From Pachyseris speciosa (lineage: Eukaryota > Cnidaria > Anthozoa > Scleractinia > Pachyseridae): a stretch of DNA of 64,000 bases. Below, one piece after another: positions 39,029 to 54,000 of the stretch. Position 1 is the stretch's first letter, and each line of letters opens with the position of its first letter. Both the position numbers and the translations under genes were made by a program. The stretch covers positions 585,001 through 649,000 of the forward strand of contig JAEMWC010000122.1 of NCBI GenBank assembly GCA_016490735.1. Reading direction: 5' to 3'. The notes below the pieces were generated by a model that saw nothing but the letters and a program-made list of their open reading frames with translations, had not been told where the DNA came from and searched no databases.

Positions 39029-42000
39029 CACTCTTAGGGAGGAAAGGGTTAATGTGTAAAATAATCTTGAAAAGTTAAACCCAGCTGCAGAGAATATGAT
39101 GTAATATTTTAAGTTAAACCTATTTACGAAGAGTAGACACTCAACCACTTAGCGCATTCTGGTAGACTAAAGGCAATGTGCAATGTTTATATGACACATT
39201 CTGCACTAGACTACAAGCAGTCTCTCTTTTTTCTTAGTCCGTCGAACAAAACACGCGAGACACGCAAATGACCACATACGTGACTGAAGGCGCGAGATGG
39301 GAAAGGCTGCTGCCCTCGTTTCTTGCATCTCGCGCTCAACACTCACTCGCTCGCGCGCATGGCTAAACCTGAAGAAAAAGAGAGAGTGCTTGCAGTCTAG
39401 TTCTGCACTTCACTACTCTCAGTAAATTAAAAACAAATCCCGCTTGTGAGCCAAATAGAACAATGATGAGTATCATACCTTATCCAGTTCACATGAGCTG
39501 AAATCCTGAGATGCAAGCATCTCTGCCAGTGATTGCTCTTCATAGGGATTCTCAAGGAATGGATCACTGTTGTACAAAGACTCTACAATAGTTTATTAAT
39601 AAACATTTCAGCTTATGTCCATGCATAAGTTGATAATACATGCCTCATGCATACTGCTAAGATCAACAATACACTAAAATATATTAAGGCAAGTTACACG
39701 TTAAAAACAAAATTAATGCTAAGGGCTTTAAAGATGAACAGTTACATGTACTAGAAGTGAAGATCTTAGGGGGTCTTTGAAATTTTGTAAACAATATTTC
39801 AATGGATGGCACACTCTACTGAATAACCAGAAAGCTGCACAAAAAAATTCTAATTAGTGTTGCAGCTTTCTTGGTGGAGCTGAAACAAATATGAAACACT
39901 GCTTTGATGCAAATGAAAAATCACATTTTTGGCAAATGAAGGTATTGGTGCCAGAGGGGCATTTGTGCCAATTTGGTCTAAAATCTCCCTAAACTTCACT
40001 CTCCCTTGCCCTAGTATGGTGGCCCATGATGCCATATCATTTTTGATGAATGCCATAGAACATTTTGGCATAAATTTCTGGGTTTTTTTTTTCCAATTTT
40101 TTTTCATATTACTTTTTTCCATTTTTTAATTACTCTTAATTCATTTTTTAGTTAAGCTTTCTTTTGTTTTTCTTTTTTGTTTTGTTTTGTTTTTAATTTC
40201 TGATAGTTTCTTTTGAAATAAAAAAAAATGTTTGCCATGGCCCAGCAACGCCATAGAAAAAAAGAAAAAAAAACCTTGCCATGGTCCAGCATATCGTATT
40301 TTGTTTTCTTACAATATTTTGTTGTTTTCTGGTTTTGAACTGCGGTCAATTATTGTCTGCTCTAAACGATCCTTTCTGTTTTTTCTGCAGACATTTATGT
40401 CAAAATGGCTTAGCAATCATTTTAGCTTGATACAAGATATGTTTGTTACTCGTCTAATTTATCCACCTTCTCCAAGAATCTTCAAAAGAACGTACACATC
40501 GTACTTTGTTTTCTTGAAATGTTTTGTTTTTGATCCGCTTTGAATTCCTTTACATTATTTCTCATTTGAAAATAGTTTGGACTCAAGAATGTTTGTTTTT
40601 TGTTTCAAATGTTTGCTATTGAATAGTTCATCTGGATGGTAAAACTCTTTGTTTTCCCTGCTGCTGTTCAATTTTTTGGACACAAAATTTGCCCAAAGAA
40701 AGCCATGCAAAGTTGCTCGATGACCGTAAAATATGGTAATCATGGAGCTCTGCTTTTAGGCTTGGCTAAATCTATATATTACAACAAAATGCTATGGCAT
40801 TGATAAAAAATGCTATGGGGTTGATGGGCGGCAGTGGGCCACCATAGCCTATAGATGACAGAGTGGTTATCATGTCAGAAACATAGGTTGATTCATACTC
40901 CCCAATTATAGACCAGTTCATACTCAGTCTGGTAAAGCTTATTTGAGAGACTGTCAATGGTTCTGACCAAAGTGCCTTAATTCTTGTAGGATTACTGAAG
41001 CCTTAAAATAATTCTAATGTTGTTCTGTATTCACTCCTCATCAGTAAGTCTCCAGAGAACAAGAACAAGTTAATCAGACACGTTATTTTGATTAGGAACA
41101 ACTCCTGTGATTGTCTCATTTGTACTATGCATCAGTTCATCATCATCATCATCATCCTTCCTATCCACGCCAACTGGTGCATTGGGTCTTTAGGAGGTTT
41201 CTGGGACCAGCAGTCAGGCTTTTGGGGACAGGTGATCAGCCCAGCCCAGCCTCCACCCAACCCTAGCATGTGTGTGAGGGTACACCACAGCATCGGGAAC
41301 ATATTGTTCCCTAATTTTTTTGATCAGCAAGTTGATTCTTTTATGTGTCTCCTTCCAATTTTACGCATGGAGGTGAAAGAGACAAGGCCAATGGCTTAAC
41401 AACAACAACAACAACAACTTAAAAACACAATTACTGGTGACATAATAGTTTACATTGTGGCCCTTAACATCACTGCCCAAAGACACAATCATCTGAGCTG
41501 AAGCAGATGTTGAATGCTGTCAGCCAGCATGATCTTACGACTTATTTTAAGTCCTTGGTTTGTGGTCCGGTCTAGGTTTTGAACCCGTGACCTTACGCTC
41601 AGCAGTTTGGTGCTCTACCAACTGAGCCTACTGGGTGGAAGTGACATTGTGTCTATTACTAACTACAGTTTATTTCTTCCTTCTCAAAGAAAAGATTTAC
41701 ATGTAAGATGGTGAGTGCAAATTGTATGAGTTGAGAACAAATGGGTCTACTTGAGGAGTAAGAATCAACCTAAGTTGAGTACAAACGGGCATATTTGGGG
41801 AATACGAATCAACCTAAGTTGAGTATGAATGGGATGAGTGCAAAATGACTGGATTCCCCTTCAGCTGTACCACTGTAAATTTAAAAACAATTAAAAGCAA
41901 CAAAAAGGGATTATTATTTAAAACAAACCAACCATTTCAAGTATGTGCCCTAGCTTACTGAGTGGATTTTAACTGTGCATTACAAAATCTACTCACAAAG

Positions 42001-45000
42001 TACACATGCTTCGATGTTTGGTGTACTTTGCTATATTTAGTCGCTAACTATCTCTCCAAGTGTCACAGAGTCAGCTATTCTGAAAAACATACAACAGTCT
42101 TACCTGAGGTTGGGAGTGAAGATGACAATCTTATGACCCCCATTGAAGAATTCTGCTGTCTTTGTTCACTTTGCTTAATTGGTTTGTTGACCTCCTGCTC
42201 TTGGGACTTTGGCACACCTATTTGATCTGATTTTGATCTACAATGACCAAATGCCTTCCTCCCAGACAGTTCTGAGCTATAGCTATCAGCTGCTTGTAAT
42301 CCTGGTTTATAATTTTCTAACACAGTGTTTCCATCAACTATTTCATTTTTAAAGTGAATCAAGTTATCGTTTAAACTACCAGCACTACTTGCTTTTCTAA
42401 TTCTGTAAAATTTGTCTTCACTCTGGCCATCAAACCATGAAGCGGGATTAATTTCATCACTTTCCAGAACAGCAGAAAGAGCTGCATGTGCCAATGTGGC
42501 TTTTACATTTTGTCCTATTCTTGATGGTTCAGTTGTTCTCAAACCTGCTAATGTCAAACCATATCTTTCCCCAACTGTCTCTATCTCATGAGATGTGCCA
42601 CTTCCCTTATTCTCAGTAATGTTCTTTGGTAAATAGGAAAAATTCTGATCAGCCTCAGAGGAACACGACTGAAAATCATCCTCTATGTCAGCCCCTGCAC
42701 TGCAGTAGGGGGAATAGTCTGTGACATCAACTTGTGCATCAGCTGGTGAGCCATATGAAGAAACAAAATCCTCACGCTCACTGCTGGTGCTATCCGAGTA
42801 AACAACTTGAATTTGAGAAGAAGACAATTCATCAACACCTGTTCCTTGGATGTCATCATGTGAGTCTAAATTTTCACTTCCTCTTAGCCACAACTCTATA
42901 TACCTTTTCTTGTTCAACTGAAACATAAAAAAAATGAATATAGAGCAACTTGATAATACAGTAGACTTTGTTTGCGCAGAATATAACTACTGGTGCAAAT
43001 AATTACTAAATAGACTGCTAGCAGTCCCTTTCATCTCTTCTCATTGGATCTATCGAGTGAGAAGAGGTAAAACTGTTAGCTACAAGCCATATTAAGTAAG
43101 TTTTGCTGTCCCTTTGCATAAGTGATCTGAGAGAAGATCTACATCTAAGTGACTATAAGACAATGAACTCCAAAAATGAATTACAGCTGTATAAACCACT
43201 TGTGAGTATACTTTAAAAGGAAATGTTACTGAAAGCTCTAAAACAGAAGCAAGACATTTGTGTTACATTTTATGCATGATTTAGTCTCTGTAGGGTCAAA
43301 TTTAAGTGTACCAGGCCATGTCTCTTTTGTTTTGTTTAATATCCAAAAAAAAATTATCAAAACTAAGTTCCTCCTCTTCTGTATAATTATCTTTTGTTAG
43401 TCTTTAAGTTTGTCCCTCAAAATGTAACAACGAAAGAACAACAATTAAGTAATGGGATACGGATCAGTGCAACAATAAGAGAAGACACTTTTGATCCTTT
43501 AGCGGTATCAGCATGGTATTTTTTGAGCCATAGCTGGACGAAAATTGTTACCAAGGCAATGTCGGTAAAAAGGAAAAAAAACACCTCTTTAAAATGCATG
43601 GCCTCTTACAGGAACCTCAAACAAATGCTTTAACGCAACTGTGAAACTGGAGAGCCTCCTTTATATTTTCGTAAGACACACACAATAAAGAAATACCATA
43701 AACTTAACATTTTTACTGAGGCAAGTGCCTCGGTTCGCCTCCTGCTAGCAATGGCCCTGATTTTAAAAGCTTTATTATGTAATTGAAGGCAAAAAACTGT
43801 AAACAACCCAAGTTTTGCCCTCTAGCTTTGATTAAGTCTTGAGTGTTTGTTTGTTTGTTTGAACCAGCAAGGATCAACGTTTGGAAATTTTTGCTGGCTG
43901 TTACTTGTCTGGGAGGGAAAATTGTTTTTTAAAAGCTTTAATTAACTTGATTTAAGGCAGAAACTCAAGCTCGAGTTAAAAAAAGCCGATCAAATGCATG
44001 TGCATGTCTTAAAATTTGACATAAAGTTGTTAAAAAGCTGTCAAAATGTCAAAAACCAGCACGCTTCATTTACAAGTCATTTTTTTATTTTGCTTTTTTA
44101 ACAACTCCAAGCACAATTTGCGAAGGAATTTTATTACCTTACTCAATAGAACACTTGTTTTTAGAAGGGGTGGGGGTCCAAATCCGTAAAAGGGGATTCA
44201 TATCTGCTAGCAGTTCTGGACTAGGGGGTCCAGATCTTATCCACAAGCAGATCTGGACCGGAGGGTGCAAATCTGCAGGGGGTCCAAATCCACTGTGCCA
44301 CTGGCTCAGTGGATCCCTTTCCACATTATTTTCCCCTTTACATACTGGCTCCCTTTCCATACTATTTTTTACGGTATTGAGTCTGTAGCTTGAGTGAGGT
44401 CAGATGGGTGATATGACAAGCAGACTATATGTAAATGCCAGTAGAAAAAGAATGCTTAAATGGAGTTCCACTTTTAGGCTTGGCTAAATATATACCATAT
44501 TTATTCACTTATAAGGTGCACTCAGTTACAAGACGCACCCTAAACTTTCTAAGATGATTGTGACAAGTAAGCAAAATGAAAATTTCACCTAAATACCCTG
44601 TTATAAGGCACACCCAGAATTATGGGAAAATTTGTTGACCCCGTTTGCTGTACTCACAACAATTTGCTTCCAAAAGTTACTAATTACAGTGCTTTCATTC
44701 TCAAAACAAAAGGGAAAAAGTCACACATTACAAACCATAGCAAAAAAGTCACACATGGACAATAGCATAAAAGTCACACTTTTTAATTCACTCAAGTCAT
44801 CCTTCTCAGGAAACAGTGTTTTAAGTTATGAATACTAATTGATCCGTTTTTACGTTTATAAACAGTACTCATCTGACAGATCTTTCATTCATCAGCTGCA
44901 AAACTCATCTTAATCTTCGAGCATTCATTCAGCATACCGTAAATTTTCAGTAATTATGCCAAGCACTCATCATAATTCCTATGATCTAAACTTCAAGTTG

Positions 45001-48000
45001 AAGATTGTAGCAGAAGCGGAAGCCATGAACAACAATTGTGAAATTGCTCGCGAATACGGCATTTCAGAATCGATGGTCCGTAAATGGAGAAACCAACAGC
45101 ATGTCTTGTTCTCCGGCGAGTTAAAGATGACCGCCAAACCTGCCTCGATGGCTTGCTGCTGATGGTCGTCCTAGCAGTGAAGGCGGATGGCGAGAAACTT
45201 CCACCGAATGTAATATTTTAAGGCGTTCATCAGCTAAAAATCAAGGTGCCCAGGAGAATGCAGGTTTCTGTACACAAGAAGGCCTGGATGGATGAAGAAG
45301 TTTGTTCTTTTTCCTTTATCATTTTCAGAGTATTTAATAGCGGCCATGACAATTTTTGTTGAACAATTTCGCTACCGACGGTTTTCCAAGAGCAGAGTTC
45401 GGTATTATTCAAATTCTACTGCCTCCTTTGACTTCAACCTCATCCTTCTTGCTGGTGATATAGAAGTAAATCCTGGAATGCCAGTCAATGGAAACGGCGC
45501 TGGGAAGCCACAGAGTGATATAAAGATCGTACACCTGAATGCTCGCTCTATAAAAAATAGAGATCATTACATCTTAACTAAAAACCTTCTGGCAGAAAAT
45601 GATTTTGACATCTTCACCGTTTCTGAAACCTGGTTGGACAACTCTATTACGGATTTGGAGGTGGAAATTCCAGGCTACGATGTATATCGCCTCGATCGTG
45701 ATGAAAAGACTGGCGGTGGCGTTTGTGCATATGTTTGAGAATCTTATAAGACTAAACATTTATATGACTTGTCTTTCATTTCATCCGCGGGCTTTCACCA
45801 GCTGTGGCTTCAAGTACAGGTTGGTCGCTGCAAGTCGATTGTTATTTGCACTGTATATAGACCGCCTAACTCTGATTTAAATTGTTTTGACGCTGAGTTC
45901 ACCGATGCTCTTATCTCGGCATTATCGCTAAACCACGATGTGTACGTCCTAGGAGATCTAAATTGTAACTTGCTAAACCCTCAAGATCATGGATCTCTGG
46001 CGGTCATGAATTTTTGTTCAATTTTCAATCTGACCCAAGTAATTAAACAACCTACAAGGATAACAGAGACATCAGAGACTTTAATCGACGTTATCCTCGC
46101 TTCAAACACAAGTCTCATAAGAGAAGCAAAGGTTGTACCTGCTCCATTTAGCGATCACGATCTGGTCTTCATTTCGCTGGGGTTAAAGAAAAAGCGTTCC
46201 AAGCCGATTTATGTAACTACTAGAAGTTATAAAGACTTCGTCCCTGAATCCTTTCTGGCTGATTTGAACCGCGTTCCGTGGTCGGTTACCGATTGTTTTG
46301 AGGACGTAGATGATAAACTAAACGCTTTCAACCTATTGTTCAACCCAATCCTAGATGACCATGCACCTATTAAAAAAATGAAATTGCGAAGCCGACCAAA
46401 CCCATGCGTCACCAATGATATCCGCTCCTTAATTAGAACTAAAGATTACTGGAGAAAGATCGCAAGGAAGTCTAACGATCCCCTGGACTGGGCTGCCTAC
46501 AAGAATTTTAAGCGGGAAGTTAAGCGCGAATTAAGATTAGCTGAACGGGAACATGTTGAAAATCAGATCAGAAGCAATCCCAATAATCCAAGGTGCGTCT
46601 GGAAAACGATACGATCATGTATCCCCAGAAAATCTGTGAAGAAAAAGTTTTTTAGCGACAGCGATGACGCAGTGGCCAAAGAGTTTAATGAATTCTTTAG
46701 CTCTATCAGTCAAAACACAGTTGAAAAAATTTACTCGTTGGCAAATGAATGCAGCTACGACCTCACACAATCATCTTTTGTGCCAAGGTGCTACCTCCCT
46801 TCACAACAATTTTCATTTAGACCCGTCAATTGTGACGAAGTCCAAAAGGTAATTACATTAATGCCAAGTGACAAAGCCCCAGGGATTGACAAAATTAACA
46901 TTCGAATGATAAAGCATAGCCTTCCTGCCATTTTGCCGTCCGTGACGTCCATAATTAATCAGTCCCTCGCAAGTAATACCTTTCCAATTGAGTGGAAAAC
47001 AGCTGAAGTGATCCCCGTGTTGAAAGAAGGCGATCACGAAAAGCCAAATAACTACCGCCCTATATCTCTATTATCTGTTCTTTCAAAACTATGTGAGCGT
47101 ATCGCTTTAAATCAACTTATGCCCTACTTGGTAGAGAATGATCGTCTCTCCGCCCATCAAAGCGGTAATAAAAAGTGGCATTCCACCGAGACTTCACTGA
47201 TCTACACTTCTGATCGCATTCTCACCGCAATTGACCAAAAGAAAACATCAGCTATAGTTCTCCTTGATATGAGCAAGGCATTCGACAGTGTCAACCACGA
47301 TATTCTGCTTAAAAAATTACAAGATATTGGCTTGTCACCCTCTGCCATCCTGTGGTTCAAGAGCTACTTGTCAAACAGGTACCAAGCTGTGCGTATAAAT
47401 ACTGCTCTTTCTGAACCCCTGCTAATGAGGTACGGTGTTCCCCAAGGAAGCATCCTCGGTCCTTTGCTCTTCACGGCTTACACCAATGACTTGCCATCAA
47501 TCCCACAACACTGTTCTACGGACTGCTACGTTGATGACACTAAATTGCTTATGTCATTCCAAGTGCAGGACTGTAAATCGACTATGGCCGCGATGAACGA
47601 TGATCTTATTAAACTACGTAATTGGTGTTTTAATAATAGGCTACTCCTGAACCCGGACAAGACTAAACTGATTGTATATGGAAGTCGGCAAATGATATCG
47701 AAACTTCAGGATTTTCGCCGTCGGGTAAAGATCTTTTACCCGTCGACTCTGTTAAGGACCTGGGTGTAGTGTTTGATAGTAAACTCTCATTCAATGACCA
47801 CATAATTAAAACAGCATCATCTTGTATGTCTGCCCTAGGGCAAATTAGCCGAGTTAAACATATATTTAGAAAAGACATACTTGTTACAATAATTAATTCC
47901 CTCGTGTTTAGTAAGTTATATTACTGCTCGTCCATCTGGTCGAATACTTCTGCCAGTAATATACGCAAACTACAAGGAGTACAGAATTTTGCTGCTCGCA

Positions 48001-51000
48001 TAGTTTCTGGGACAAGGAAGTTTGATCACGTATCTCCAGCCCTGAAAGACCTGAGATGGATACCAGTTAAGTCCCACCTGTATCTAAGAGACGCCATCTT
48101 GGCCTTTAAATCTATGACAGGTCAGGTACCAAACTACCTTAGTTCAAATTTTATCTCTAGAGGGAATATCAGTGGTCGGACGACCAGATCATCTTCCCAG
48201 CTTAATATACCGCTTTTTAAAACCAAGTCGGGACAGAGATCTTTTTATTACAGAACTGTAACATTGTGGAATGCGTTAAAACCCCACTTTAAATTAAGCG
48301 AATCTCTTATCATTTTTAAACGTAAAATGAAAGCCTTCCTTTTAAATCAATTTTTAATGTCATAAATTTATATGTCAATAGTTCTTAATGCCATAAATTT
48401 ATATGTAAATAGTTTCTTAATAGTTTATTGATAATCAATTTGTGATACTATTTTTTTTTTCTTTTTTGATTACCTGTACTATTAATACTTGTCTCTGAAA
48501 AGCCCCCATGGGGAGTTGACAATAAATTTGTATTGTATTGTATTGTATTGTATTGTATTAGTCAAGTTTGTCTCATTTCGTGTGAGTGAGGTTAGGAATT
48601 TGTTCAATTGTTTGTGATGTCAATCATTTCAAGCACGTGCTTTTTAGCATGTTTGCTCTTTGCTGAAATCACCTACATGTAGGCTTTGTTTCGAACTTGT
48701 TTGCCATAGCAGCACTCATTGGAGTTGTTTTTCTTAGCATTTGTAGTTTGTTAAATTTGCTTTTAAGCACCTTTGCTAATCACCTTAATCTAATCAGAGT
48801 TTTTTTGTCTCTAACTTATAGGAACCAAGGAGTGGATTCGGAAGAATCTTCGATTCACGCCGGAGCATCGAGGACTTCTCGTTTGGGATTCCTTCCGCGC
48901 CCATTTAACGGATGCAGTTAAAGATCTTCTTCAGAGACGAAACGTCGATGTTGCTGTAATTCCCGGTGGCCTCACTCCAGTTCTCCAGCCCCTGGATAAG
49001 TGCTAAATAAGCCATTCAGAGCAAAGGTCCACGCACAGTATGAAGCCTGGATGGTTAACGGCCCATTTATCTACACGCCTTCCAGAAAGAAGCTAGCGCC
49101 CAAGAGATGGTGTTGCAGTGGATCGATCAAGCATGGAGAGAGATCCCAGTTGATTTGATAACAAGATTGTTCAAGTCCTGTGGCATCAACAATGCTCTTG
49201 ATGGAACTGAAGATGATGCGGTTCGGGACAAAGAGGAAGAAGAAGCAGAAGACGCAGAGGAGCCGCTTGACAACGAGTTCAAGACAGACAGCGAAGCCAT
49301 GGATGATGAGTAGCTGAGCTCAGCCAAGCTTTCAAACGGTTCTTTTCAGAGCCACCCTGGTTCTTTTTAGAAACAACAAATCAGATAAAGTCAATGATCA
49401 ACGTTGTTTGTCTTTTGTTTATTCATTTACCGGCATTGATTTACATACTCATTTCAGTTTAGCATTAATTATTAGGGAAATTTGGAAAAGTTATATTTTG
49501 TTGTGCGAAAATACTCAGTTATAAGATGCACCCCGAGTTTTGAGCAGATTTTTATCGAACAAGCATATTTTCTTGTAAAAAATGGTGTGCCTTATAAGTG
49601 AATAAATATGGTATATTGATGTCTTAGGAGGCAGGATGGCAGAGCCGTTAGGGCGCTGGGTTTCAATGTGGTTGCCCCAGGTTCAAATCCACTGTGGCCA
49701 CTAGCTGGTGTTGTTCTGGGATGTCCCTGGTTCAACTCCTTGGCCATCCTTGTAAATAGCCAACTGGTTTGCCCCCAACCAGTTGGGATTCTTATCATGT
49801 TATGTTTATTTGAATTACTATGTTTCTGATCACATACTTGTAAAGCGCATTTGATAATATCTACAAATTAATTTGCGCTATAGGAATATTAATTATTATT
49901 ATTAGTAGTATTAAATAGAGTACTTTGCTTTCAGAACCGCTGCCACACAATCTGAGCCTGTTTACTTTGCTGCTGAATGTTCAAATGACGTAATTGCAAG
50001 CAGATTACAGCAACGTTGCAGCAAAATTTCAAGTTTATTTACTCACAAAGTCTTCCGTGGACACTTGGCTCTTTAAAAACAGCTTTATTTCAGAATCTAC
50101 CCAAGGGAAAGTAGCCGTCGCAAATGGAAAGATTGCTGTTGAATGTGACGGCTGATGGCTGGTTTTGAAAACACTGCATTGATCCCAATAGAAGAGGGTC
50201 TATTTCAAGCACGTGGACACCAGTGCCAGGCATCCAATTCTGATTTAAAAAAAACAAGGATTTAAATGTTTTATACTCACCAGAACATCATCTATTTGAG
50301 TTAGTAGTTGGCAATCTCCCATTTCAAAGGCTTGTACGCAAGTACACATTGCTTCTATGTGAGGAGCACTTCTTAAAAATGCATACTCTGTAAAATAAGG
50401 TATAAATTATTAATAGTGTATCAAGAAAAGCAGGGAAAATTTATGAGCAATAGGTATTGTTAACAAGTGCCGAAAAGACCATAAAAGGTCATTTTGAAAT
50501 AATCCCATCAGCGGGAAAACAATAGTATGTTAAATGCCCACGGGAGATTTAAAATTCCCAATTGCTCCATGAGCGGTAAATTTACATATTCGGCAAAAAC
50601 TGAAGCAATGACAAAATTTCCCAAGGGGTAGGGTAAGAGTTACATTTGGTATGAGACGAGTAGCCACACAGGGGTGGAGGGTCGGAACACCGAAAGTCGC
50701 TCGCTTGTGACTTTACATGTAGAACTTGGAGTAAAACTTTTTTAGTTTACTAGTTGAAAATTTGCCAAAAGCTATTCATACTCATTTCGATAAGTTTGAT
50801 TGTGTCCGATTTCTGAACTAATTGAACCCAAGCGAACATCCTAAATATTCCCGTGAATCTACTAGCCTGCATGGCAGGCGCTACTGAGAAAGGGGAAGGG
50901 ACGGGGAAAAGCATACGTGTGCGCTCCCATTAAATTCTTCCCACTTCCCTTTGACTTTCTAGCGCTTGCCACGCAGGCTACCGTGAATCTAAAGTCGACC

Positions 51001-54000
51001 ATGCAAACCAGCCTCAAAATAGAACATGGTCGAACCTAACCGCCCTCAATTGAACGTTTCGATAGGTCAAATTTTTTTTGCAAGAGATCGATTGTCTTCG
51101 AGTACCTAACTTAAACCCAATCGCGTGATTGGGGCTCAATCAAGTTTGAATGAGTGCTATTAATTGAACATTCGATTTAGTTCCATTAGTAACGTCGGGA
51201 GTTAAAGATGCAAGTTCCAGAAAAAATGCTTTGAGCACTTTTATAGAATAATTCCTCCAGCTTGATTGTTTTAAGCGAACGCATTCAAATTTTCAAAAGT
51301 TTGCATTTGAGCTAAAGTATAACAATGGTTGAAAATTTGTCATATCTCCCCTTCAAAATGCCGCTTTTACTCTTAATCATAATTGAAGACGCTAGTGGAA
51401 AACCCTCCTAAGTGACTATTTCGGTCAAAAATTTTTTTCGTCAAGAGTGCCCAAATTTTTGCATATGGCCTTCAATTTACTTACTTAACAATGCCTTGCT
51501 ATTTTTTTCGCCAATTTGCTTTTCATTTTCGAGAAAAACGAAGCCAAAATATTGAAGAATCACTGAATGGTGTGCAATGAAGCGAAGCGAAAGCTGCGTT
51601 CAATGATTAAAACCATTACGTAGCGATGCATTCAGAAAATATCTGTGTTAGCGTGCAGGTAATGGCTTTTGAGCTGAACATCGCACATTCTAGGCTGACT
51701 TACAGCGATGTTGAACTCTTTCCTTTTTTTTCCTTCCTTTTTTTTTCTGCTGGTTTGCTGATTTTAAAGATTTATACAGCATTTTGCCCTTGCATTGAAT
51801 AAAAAAAAATTGTGCAGTATTGAATTACATGGCGTTGTCTTCCCTAAACAACTTCTTGTTAAAGTAGAAGGGCACAATCAAACACTCAGTGAAAATGATT
51901 TTCAGGTTTGATTACTTGATAATCCTTTTACAAGTTTGATATTTGAATATTACTTTGAATTTGCTTTTCGTTTTCGAGAAAAATGAAGCCAAAATATCGA
52001 AGAATCGCTGAATGGTGTGCAATGAAGCGAAGCGAAAGCTGCGTTCATTGATTAAAACCATTACGTAGCCGCACCGTCACGAAATACCTGTGTTAGCGCA
52101 CGGGTAATGAGTACGCCTTTCAGGCTGTAAGTCGTGTGTTCAAGGCCGACTAACAGCATTGTTAGTTTCTTTTTTCTTTTTTTTTCCGCCGGTTTGCCGA
52201 TTTTAAAGATTTATACAGCATTTTGCCCTTCCATTGAATAATAAAAAAAATTGCGCAGTATTGAATTACATCGTGTCGTCTTCCCTAAACAACTTCTTGT
52301 TAAAGTAGAAGGGCACAATCAAACACTCAGTACGCGCTTTTTGTTAAAAGCTCTCTCTGCGCATTAACGCAACGGGTCTCTTCGACTAAAGTGTGATAGT
52401 TTTAAAACTATCACCTCTTTGTTCAGTAAATGCCGTGCGCGCCACCAGTGTTCTCGCCACAAGACTAAATTAGAACAACAACCTTCAAATATCATTTTTC
52501 AATCTGAACGATTTACTTGAGGGCTTTTTTTTTAATTCCTAAGGGTATTCCCCCCCCCCCAACAATTTTTCTTCTCTTTTCTTTCACGTTAGGAGAGTGA
52601 AAAAGTGATAGTTTTAAAACTGACACCTCTTTTTTTAAGAGTCGTGCTAGACCAATGCTTTTGTTTTAAGACTAAATTAGAATGACCACTCTGAAATATC
52701 CTTTTCAATCCAACGGCTTAGTTGAGCGATTTTTCAAGTCCAAAGTGCGAGTTTTCATACACGAAGCTTTTTCTTTTCTTTCTTTTAGGAGTAAAGCAAG
52801 CTAGTTTTAAAATTCATATCTCTTGACCAAGTGAAACCATTGATAAAAGCTTCATTGTTTTGTGGCGTTGTACTGCATGATATTATCAACTGATCCAAAA
52901 TTGTATCAGCATTTCCAGGTTTCTTGTTTGGGGTTATATATATGTAAATACCTTCGAAGCCATGAAAGCCGTAGAACAATATACTTATGGAACCATGCAA
53001 ACACAGTTTGCCACTCAGCTTTCGACACACATCTCTACTGAAAGAAAAACTTTTTGCCCCGAGTCGGAATCGAACCGACGTTCCCCAGTTACTAGTCGGG
53101 CGTGATAACCACTACACTACCGGAGCAACCACGCTGGCAACGTGGCCACTTTAGAAAGTGAGTAGTATCACACGTCGGCCATTCCTCGGAACATTCCTCG
53201 GAACATTATGTAATTAGCAAAAAACGCTAAAGACGGTCAAAGACATGTTACATTACAGAATATTTACGATTATGTCAACATCGAAAACCCTTAAAAAGGG
53301 CTAGATGCTCAAAAAAGATTCAGTTTTATTTGGTTTTGTGTTTTACTCTCATCTTTGCACCGTGTTCGTGAAGGTTTTTAACAAAAAATCATCCTTATCG
53401 CGTTCCTAAATTTTTAATCAGCTGGTTCGCCGATGCACAGAACATATTCAGAGACTAAGCATACTGTTGTGCATTTTCTCCCCTGGGTACCCCATGTAAA
53501 CAGCACCTTAATGTGCAACTTTCCAAACCCCTCTCCCATAGTGCCGCTAATTTTGCGTCGATTCGAATTCATCTTTGTCGAGTCTCTGCACAATTTCCTC
53601 AGTGCAAGAAACAACAAAGGGGCTATTGTTTGGACTTGTGAAGACGAATTGGACCCACTACAATGGGCCATTTGTTGATACAAGTTATTTCTACCTCCTT
53701 AAATGCCAGGATATTAAGGATCTAGAGATAGATTTTGACAGATTCCCATACCATCTGCACTCTACTCAGATGTATTTGGCTGGTGTAAACTTGTAACCTG
53801 AGAGAAAGATTTTAATTTATTAAACTGGTGAGTAGTTAATTAATATTTTAATTGCAGTACCATGCAAAAGTAAGTTACCAGTCATGTTGCATTTCCTGCA
53901 GGACACGATTCAAGTCATGCGCTATGCAATTTGCATAGCATAAGAGTCACAGTGAAGCGAAAATTTCTGGCATAAATTTCAGATGACTTTACCACGTGAA

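Larger units (their letters stand above)
44492..49612 (+). mobile_element. pogo/Tigger-like DNA transposon split by a retrotransposon
   Basis: Ends ACCATATTTATTCACTTATA(AGG) at 44493 and the inverse at 49582-49612, each next to TA. The left half encodes a CENP-B/pogo helix-turn-helix ([30 protein letters not shown]; 44956 onwards) and part of the DDE domain ([16 protein letters not shown] up to 45299). The right half resumes at 48822 with [20 protein letters not shown] and [15 protein letters not shown]. The interruption contains the CR1/L2 element. Stops and a small deletion after LQPLDKC make it inactive. Confidence 0.85.

Noticed and set aside
50101..50239. Alternative RUBCN exon reading [20 protein letters not shown]
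   Set aside because: It ends at a stop and its phase does not join the next exon; the frame ending STEDF at a GTGAGT donor fits both neighbours.
53433..53796. Overlapping open frames as a host gene
   Set aside because: No splice structure, no recognised domain, and opposite-strand frames of similar size.
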